NCBI GenBank assembly: GCA_030540535.1
Contig: JAUNWB010000042.1
Span: 1-8,658, forward strand
Origin: Elusimicrobiales bacterium
GTDB taxonomy: Bacteria > Elusimicrobiota > Elusimicrobia > Elusimicrobiales > Elusimicrobiaceae
DNA: 8,658 nt
Direction of reading: 5' to 3'
Shown: positions 4,425 to 8,658 of the stretch, one piece after another
How positions within the stretch are numbered: position 1 is the first letter of the stretch
Layout: every line of letters starts with the position of its first letter
Program-made: the position numbers and the translations under genes
The notes under the pieces: model-generated
Seen by the model: only the letters and a program-made list of their open reading frames with translations
Databases searched by the model: none
What the model was told of the DNA's origin: nothing

Positions 4425-6743
4425 ATGAGCGAAAATTCTTCTCTGGTTGGAACCGATATTTCCGGTTGTGAGATTTTAAATAAAGTGGCCGAAGGCGGCA
4501 TGGGGGCCGTATATAAAGCGCGCCATAAAGCGCTTAACCGCATTGTATGCGTCAAAATTTTAAGCCCATCCCTTGCCAACGACAAAAAAGCCGTGGAGCT
4601 TTTTTTAACCGAAGCCCGCGCCATCGCGGAGTTAGACCACCCCAACATCGTTAACGTATACAACGTCGGTAAAGAGAAAGGGTATTACTTTATCGTCATG
4701 TCCTATATCGAGGGGCAGACGCTTTCCATGATGCTCAAGAAAAACAAAGTGCTGCCTATCGGGGTGGTGCTGGATTTGTTTGAAGGCGTACTCTTGGGCC
4801 TCAACGCCGCGCATGAAAAAGGCATCATCCACCGCGATATCAAACCTTCTAACATTATTGTTACGCCGCAGGGCCAGGCTAAACTGCTGGACTTCGGTAT
4901 CGCCAAAAAAGTGGATAAAGAAAAAGGCTCTACCAAAACCACCGAACTCGCCGGAACGGCTTACTTTATCGCGCCCGAGCAGGCCCTGGGCCGCGATTTG
5001 GACACCCGCGCGGACTTGTACTCCATCGGCGCCAGCTTGTACTACGTGGTAACGGGCCAGTTCCCGTACAACGGAAAAAATACGATTGACATCATTCAAA
5101 AACACATCAACGACCCGGTGCCCGATCCGGCAAAAGTACGCAAAGATATGCCGGGCTGGCTGTCACTCGCCATCCAAAAATTGATGAGCAAAAACCCGGA
5201 CGACCGCTTCCAAACCGCTAAAGAAGTTCATGACCATTTGAAAAAAATGCGCGCGGAAGACATGCTCCGCATCAACACGCGTTCCGGCCGCACGATTGAT
5301 CTGGGGGAAGACGCGTCGCTTAAAATCATAAAAGACGACAAAACCACCACCGAATCCATTAAACGCCAGCGCGTCAAAGACCGCGAAGATTTCGGCCGCC
5401 CGGTCACGGCGTCAGCCGCCAAACTGCCGCAAATGCCGAACCTGGATTCTATCGGGGCCGAACCCGAGCCCCGGCCGGCGGCTCCGCGCCCGTCCGTACA
5501 AATGATGGACGCTTCCGCCGTCAAACCCGTAGACGTTTTTATGCCCGCAAAAAAATCCGCGGGCCGCGGCGCAGCCGGCAAAACAGCCGAAATGATGGGC
5601 AACGGTATTAAAACGATACTCAAAATGATTGTATTTGTACCGCTTTTTATGGCGTTTGCCGGTGCGGTGACGTATTTGTTCTATTCGCTGGGCAAAGTGT
5701 CTTCCGTCCATGTTTCCGAAAACGCGGGCCTGCTTCACAACTTAATTGCTCCGTTTATCGCGCCCCAGTACGAACCCAACCAGCTGATGCTGACGGGGCT
5801 GGCAGCTGTAGCGCTTGCGCTGGTTTTTGCCTCTTCCGCCTTAAAAGCGTTTTCGCGCTCCACCACCACGCTTTTGGTGCTGTCGTTCGTATCGTACCTG
5901 GCTGGCCTGTTTACGCCCAACGCGCCGTTTATGGAGCTTTCCAACGTCGGCGAGTTCCTTTTTACGCCGGAATACTATTTGTGCTTTCTGACGTTCGCCC
6001 TGGCGTGGGCGGTATCGCTTAGCTGGACGCTCAACCGTTCCGTGTCCCAGGGAATTTTAGGGGCGGTGCTGGTGGCTTTTTCGATGGTGATGGCGTATTT
6101 GGCTTCCCACTTGACGATTGCCCCCAACGCATCCTCTTTGTTTATCAAGCTGATGTTCTACGCAGCCTTGTTCTGCGGGCTGGCGGCGGCCTATTATTTG
6201 ACTTCCCGCCAGGAAAAAGATTCCATCCTGGCCCCGTTCACGCTGACGCTTTTGGGCGTACTGGGCGTATGGGCTTATACTACGTCGGGCCTGGCGGGCA
6301 ATATCAACAGCACGCTGAATATGTTTACCAAACGTATTGAAGTGAAATCTTCCAGTGCGTCAGAATCCAATGCCCGCGTGGAAGAAGCCTTGGGCCTGCA
6401 CAGCAACCGCCGTTTCTTCGCCCATTTTGACCGCACTAACGAGCTGACCTCAAAAACGCCCGAAGAATTAAACGAATTTCTCGACGCGCAAACCAACCGC
6501 ATCGCACCCGGCCTGCTGACGGTAGAAACAAAACCGCTTTTCTTGAACTTCCTGAGCCGTTACTATCAGGGGGGAGAAAACAAAATGCGTTTGGCCGTAT
6601 GGGATTACGCGCTCAGCTTCCCCATCAAAAACTTTAATAAAAACGCGCAAACCAATAACGCGTATTTCTTCCTGCTGGCCCTGCTGTACGCGTTTGGAAC
6701 GCTGGGATGCGCGGGAACCATCTTTTTCGGAGACGAGTTATGA
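4425..6743 (+). CDS. Membrane Ser/Thr protein kinase with eight-span C-terminal module
   Basis: Hanks-type (PknB-like) kinase, 772 residues. Kinase domain about 11-276: nucleotide loop AEGGMGAVY (first loop glycine replaced by Ala22), catalytic Lys44, Glu63, HRDIKPSN with Asp138, DFG with Asp157, APE at 183-185, Asp197, Arg261; all catalytic residues are present, so it should be active. The activation segment holds several Thr (170, 172, 173, 178). A low-complexity Pro/Ala-rich linker (about 277-395) leads to about eight hydrophobic spans near 399-421, 454-476, 480-499, 517-536, 543-563, 572-593, 600-622 and 746-768. With the kinase cytoplasmic, the 623-745 segment would be extracytoplasmic. 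There are no PASTA repeats. ATG at 4425 with AAGGA was chosen over an in-frame TTG at 4347, which overlaps the promoter. It overlaps the phosphatase start by ATGA. Confidence 0.93.
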   Translation: MSENSSLVGTDISGCEILNKVAEGGMGAVYKARHKALNRIVCVKILSPSLANDKKAVELFLTEARAIAELDHPNIVNVYNVGKEKGYYFIVMSYIEGQTLSMMLKKNKVLPIGVVLDLFEGVLLGLNAAHEKGIIHRDIKPSNIIVTPQGQAKLLDFGIAKKVDKEKGSTKTTELAGTAYFIAPEQALGRDLDTRADLYSIGASLYYVVTGQFPYNGKNTIDIIQKHINDPVPDPAKVRKDMPGWLSLAIQKLMSKNPDDRFQTAKEVHDHLKKMRAEDMLRINTRSGRTIDLGEDASLKIIKDDKTTTESIKRQRVKDREDFGRPVTASAAKLPQMPNLDSIGAEPEPRPAAPRPSVQMMDASAVKPVDVFMPAKKSAGRGAAGKTAEMMGNGIKTILKMIVFVPLFMAFAGAVTYLFYSLGKVSSVHVSENAGLLHNLIAPFIAPQYEPNQLMLTGLAAVALALVFASSALKAFSRSTTTLLVLSFVSYLAGLFTPNAPFMELSNVGEFLFTPEYYLCFLTFALAWAVSLSWTLNRSVSQGILGAVLVAFSMVMAYLASHLTIAPNASSLFIKLMFYAALFCGLAAAYYLTSRQEKDSILAPFTLTLLGVLGVWAYTTSGLAGNINSTLNMFTKRIEVKSSSASESNARVEEALGLHSNRRFFAHFDRTNELTSKTPEELNEFLDAQTNRIAPGLLTVETKPLFLNFLSRYYQGGENKMRLAVWDYALSFPIKNFNKNAQTNNAYFFLLALLYAFGTLGCAGTIFFGDEL

Positions 6744-7564
6744 GCAGCTTCGATATTGAATTTGCAGCAGTGACCGACATCGGCAAAATCCGCGAGAAAA
6801 ACGAAGACAACGTCCTCATTTCGTCCGATTTGGGCCTGGGTGTGGTAGCCGACGGAATGGGCGGCCACAGCGCGGGGGAAATCGCCAGTAACATCGCGGT
6901 TTCCGTACTAGCCGAAACGGTGCGCAAAGTAAATAACGGACAGTTAAAAATCCCGCAGACGTTTCTGCCCAAACTCGACGAAACCGAACGCAAAATTTTA
7001 ATGGCCGCCAATCTGGCCAACGCCGCCATTTACTCTACGGCCCAATCTTCCGAAATTTACAAAATGATGGGCACCACCCTTACCGGCGTTATTTTTGACA
7101 AAGATTTCGCCACCGCCGTCCACGTGGGGGATTCCCGCCTGTATTTGTTTCGGGACGATAAAATCGTCCAAATCACCACGGACCATTCGCTGGCCATGGA
7201 ACACGTGCGCCGCGGCCTTTTAACCCGGGCGGAAGCGGACCGCTCCAAAATCCAGAACGTGCTGACGCGCGCCATGGGTATTAAAAAGAACATTGAATTT
7301 GACCTGTTAAAATTCCCCGTAAAAGTGGGCGATGTCCTCTTGCTATGCTCCGACGGCCTGTATAAAGGTCTGCGCGAAAGCGATATGGCCGCCATCCTGC
7401 TTGAGGGGAAAGAAACGGCCATCGTAAAACTTTGCCGCCGCTTGGTGCGCGAAGCCAACGATAAAGACGGGCAGGACAACATCTCCGCCGTGCTTATCAA
7501 AATTCTGCCGGCAAAACCCGTTACGTTTAAGCAGCGTTTAAAACGGTTTTTCGCCCGAGATTAA
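6740..7564 (+). CDS. PP2C-family Ser/Thr protein phosphatase (PrpC/PstP-like)
   Basis: Soluble cytoplasmic metal-dependent phosphatase of 274 residues that removes phosphate from Ser/Thr, expected to reverse the upstream kinase and possibly dephosphorylate it. PP2C motifs in order: REKNEDN (Glu22, Asp23), ADGMGGH with metal-ligand Asp38 and Gly39, GTT at 111-113, HVGDSRLY at 128-135, TTDHS at 147-151, LTRAMG, LLCSDGL with Asp205, and the C-terminal metal site GQDNIS with Asp246. Unlike membrane-bound PstP it has no transmembrane segment, only a short basic tail (KQRLKRFFARD). The ATG at 6740 overlaps the kinase stop as ATGA and has GGAG at 6729-6732, so translation is probably coupled; an upstream alternative start at 6707 lies within the kinase and adds a non-homologous basic stretch. 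Confidence 0.95.
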   Translation: MSSFDIEFAAVTDIGKIREKNEDNVLISSDLGLGVVADGMGGHSAGEIASNIAVSVLAETVRKVNNGQLKIPQTFLPKLDETERKILMAANLANAAIYSTAQSSEIYKMMGTTLTGVIFDKDFATAVHVGDSRLYLFRDDKIVQITTDHSLAMEHVRRGLLTRAEADRSKIQNVLTRAMGIKKNIEFDLLKFPVKVGDVLLLCSDGLYKGLRESDMAAILLEGKETAIVKLCRRLVREANDKDGQDNISAVLIKILPAKPVTFKQRLKRFFARD

Positions 7565-7570
7565 ATATAA

Positions 7571-7599
7571 AAAAGCCTCCGGTCCCCCGGGGGCTTTTT
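7571..7599 (+). terminator. Intrinsic terminator of the kinase-phosphatase operon
   Basis: A 12-bp stem (7571-7582 with 7587-7598, one T-G wobble) with a four-base loop is followed by T tract to 7599. It begins seven bases after the phosphatase stop and isolates groESL from read-through. Confidence 0.85.
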
Positions 7600-7647
7600 C
7601 TTCCCGTTAAGCCATTCCGGGCCTGTTTGGAAAACCCATATAAAAAT

Positions 7648-7679
7648 AACCCCTTTTTTAGCACTCTAAAAGAGGGGTT
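7648..7679. promoter_or_regulatory. 12-bp dyad with a CIRCE half-site in its centre, upstream of groES
   Basis: AACCCCTTTTTT (7648-7659) pairs with AAAAGAGGGGTT (7668-7679) with one wobble around an 8-base loop. A perfect left CIRCE half (TTAGCACTC, 7658-7666) spans the loop, and the right arm runs into the -35. At nine bases further, 7676-7684 matches the right CIRCE half at only five of nine positions. It may be an auxiliary HrcA site, or a hairpin for - strand transcripts, since ATTTTTA follows on that strand. Confidence 0.4.
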
Positions 7680-7707
7680 GACAATTATATTATATATATG
7701 CTAAATT
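7678..7707 (+). promoter_or_regulatory. groESL promoter
   Basis: Perfect -35 TTGACA at 7678-7683, an 18-base AT-rich spacer, and -10 TAAATT at 7702-7707 with a TG extension at 7699-7700. Initiation would fall inside the CIRCE element that begins at 7706. This is the usual arrangement for a housekeeping-sigma promoter repressed by HrcA. Confidence 0.7.
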
Positions 7708-7732
7708 AGCATTAAGCCCGCAGGAGTGCTAA
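7706..7732 (+). promoter_or_regulatory. CIRCE operator (HrcA binding site)
   Basis: TTAGCATTA, nine bases, GAGTGCTAA. Compared with the canonical inverted repeat TTAGCACTC-N9-GAGTGCTAA, the right half is perfect and the left half differs at two of nine positions, with canonical spacing. It overlaps the -10 and start site of groESL, so HrcA binding would block initiation and heat or misfolded protein would relieve it. hrcA itself is not in the window. Confidence 0.85.
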
Positions 7733-7784
7733 AACCCCGCCGGGAAAAATGTTTTTAACTTAACGTAAAGGAGTGAACGGAATT

Positions 7785-8078
7785 ATGGCAGAAGTAAACT
7801 TCAAACCGCTGGGCGACCGCGTACTGGTTAAACCCATCGAAAGAGAAACGATGAAAGGGGGAATCATCATTCCTGACACCGCGAAAGAAAAACCCATGGA
7901 AGGCGAAGTATTGGCCACCGGCCCGGGTAAAATGGCCGACAAAGGCGAACGCGCCGCGATGGACGTTAAAAAAGGCGACCGCGTGCTGTACGGCAAATAC
8001 TCCGGCACCGAAGTAAAGCTGGACGGTGAAACGTATTTAATCATTCACCAGGACGAAATTTTGGGTATTTTAGGTTAA
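7785..8078 (+). CDS. groES: Co-chaperonin GroES
   Basis: Heptameric lid of the GroEL cytosolic folding chamber. 97 residues, the standard length. The family pattern is complete: [12 protein letters not shown] at the N-terminus, the mobile-loop region [19 protein letters not shown] that docks on Gro[30 protein letters not shown] and the C-terminal [12 protein letters not shown]. The ATG at 7785 was chosen because AAAGGAG at 7767-7773 sits upstream and the family starts there; an in-frame TTG at 7773 overlaps the ribosome binding site. It is the first gene of the CIRCE-controlled operon, 21 bases before groEL. Confidence 0.98.
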   Translation: MAEVNFKPLGDRVLVKPIERETMKGGIIIPDTAKEKPMEGEVLATGPGKMADKGERAAMDVKKGDRVLYGKYSGTEVKLDGETYLIIHQDEILGILG

Positions 8079-8099
8079 TTTTAGGGGGAATATACAACT

Positions 8100-8658
8100 A
8101 TGGCTAAACAAATTATTTATGGCGATGAAGCCCGCGCCAAAATGAAAACGGGCATCGAAAAAGTTGCAAACGCCGTTAAAGTTACCTTGGGCCCCAAGGG
8201 CAGAAGCGTAGTGCTGGAAAAAAAGTTCGGCTCTCCGCTTATCATTGACGACGGCGTGACGATTGCCAAAGACATCGAACTCGAAGACAAATTTGAAAAC
8301 ATGGGCGCGCAGCTCATCCGCGAAGTGGCCTCCAAAACCAACGACGTCGCCGGCGACGGTACCACCACCGCCACCGTACTCGCCAACGCCATGCTGACCG
8401 AAGGCATCAAAAACATCACCGCCGGAGCCAACCCGACCTTGGTAAAAAAAGGTATCGAAATGGCTGTAGAAGCCACCAAAGAATCCTTGGCCAAAATGCA
8501 GCAGCCCGTTAAAACCAAAGAAGAAAAAGCGCAAATCGCCACCATTTCTTCCAACGACCGCGAAATCGGCAATATGATTGCCGAAGCCATCGAAAAAGTG
8601 GGCGCGGAAGGCGTAATCACGGTAGAAGAAGGCAAAACCGCCGAAACGCAGCTTGAAA
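8100..8658 (+). CDS. groEL: Chaperonin GroEL, 3' end beyond the window
   Basis: ATP-driven chaperonin subunit (60 kDa, tetradecamer); only the first 186 codons are present and the frame is open at the edge. Recognisable parts: [31 protein letters not shown] and [20 protein letters not shown] in the equatorial domain, and the nucleotide-binding [15 protein letters not shown] around residues 86-100, including Asp87 of the ATP site. [12 protein letters not shown] near the edge enters the intermediate/apical region. AGGGGG at 8083-8088 precedes the ATG by 11 bases. No anomaly is seen in the visible portion. Co-transcribed with groES. Confidence 0.98.
   Translation, partial: MAKQIIYGDEARAKMKTGIEKVANAVKVTLGPKGRSVVLEKKFGSPLIIDDGVTIAKDIELEDKFENMGAQLIREVASKTNDVAGDGTTTATVLANAMLTEGIKNITAGANPTLVKKGIEMAVEATKESLAKMQQPVKTKEEKAQIATISSNDREIGNMIAEAIEKVGAEGVITVEEGKTAETQLE

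Overview
The window looks like chromosome of a Gram-negative, LPS-making bacterium, most plausibly of the phylum Elusimicrobiota (Elusimicrobium-like). This is inferred from Kdo and heptose transferases (an outer membrane with LPS), a stand-alone type IV pilin-like gene with an N-terminus starting MKGFTLIELLVV and a cysteine-bearing C-terminus typical of pilin families expanded in that phylum, and a groESL operon controlled by a CIRCE element. No 16S or other decisive marker is present, so the taxonomy is a judgement. There are no IS elements, tRNAs, rRNAs or CRISPR arrays.

Layout. (1) 133-2977, + strand: LPS inner-core operon of waaA (Kdo transferase) and, overlapping by 20 bp, an unusually long GT9 heptosyltransferase-type protein carrying an extra N-terminal Rossmann half. 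It ends at a strong stem-loop at 2990-3021 that probably terminates both convergent transcripts. (2) 3041-3547, - strand: a pilin/pseudopilin with an elaborate 240-base leader. The leader holds a 34+34 base imperfect palindrome followed by a U6 tract just before the ribosome binding site, and upstream of that a 15-base A/T homopolymer that exactly fills a putative promoter spacer. (3) 3790-4257, - strand: a small protein with two PC4/Sub1-like ssDNA-binding domains in tandem and an acidic C-terminal tip ending in Phe. (4) 4425-7564, + strand: a divergently transcribed two-gene signalling operon made of a Ser/Thr kinase fused to about eight membrane spans and a PP2C phosphatase, coupled by an ATGA overlap and closed by a terminator at 7571-7599. 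(5) 7648-8658, + strand: heat-shock control region (promoter, CIRCE, an extra CIRCE half-site) followed by groES and the first part of groEL, which runs off the window.

How the parts work together. WaaA and the GT9 enzyme build the lipid A-core region. The membrane kinase and soluble phosphatase form a reversible phosphorylation switch whose input is probably read by the multi-span membrane module or its roughly 120-residue extracytoplasmic loop. The tandem PC4 protein sits back to back with that operon from overlapping promoters, so it may be co-regulated with or a target of the kinase, but nothing in the sequence proves this. GroES/GroEL are the standard chaperonin under HrcA-type control. 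The most unusual items are the kinase membrane module, the covalent PC4 pseudo-dimer, the GT9 domain duplication and the pilin leader.
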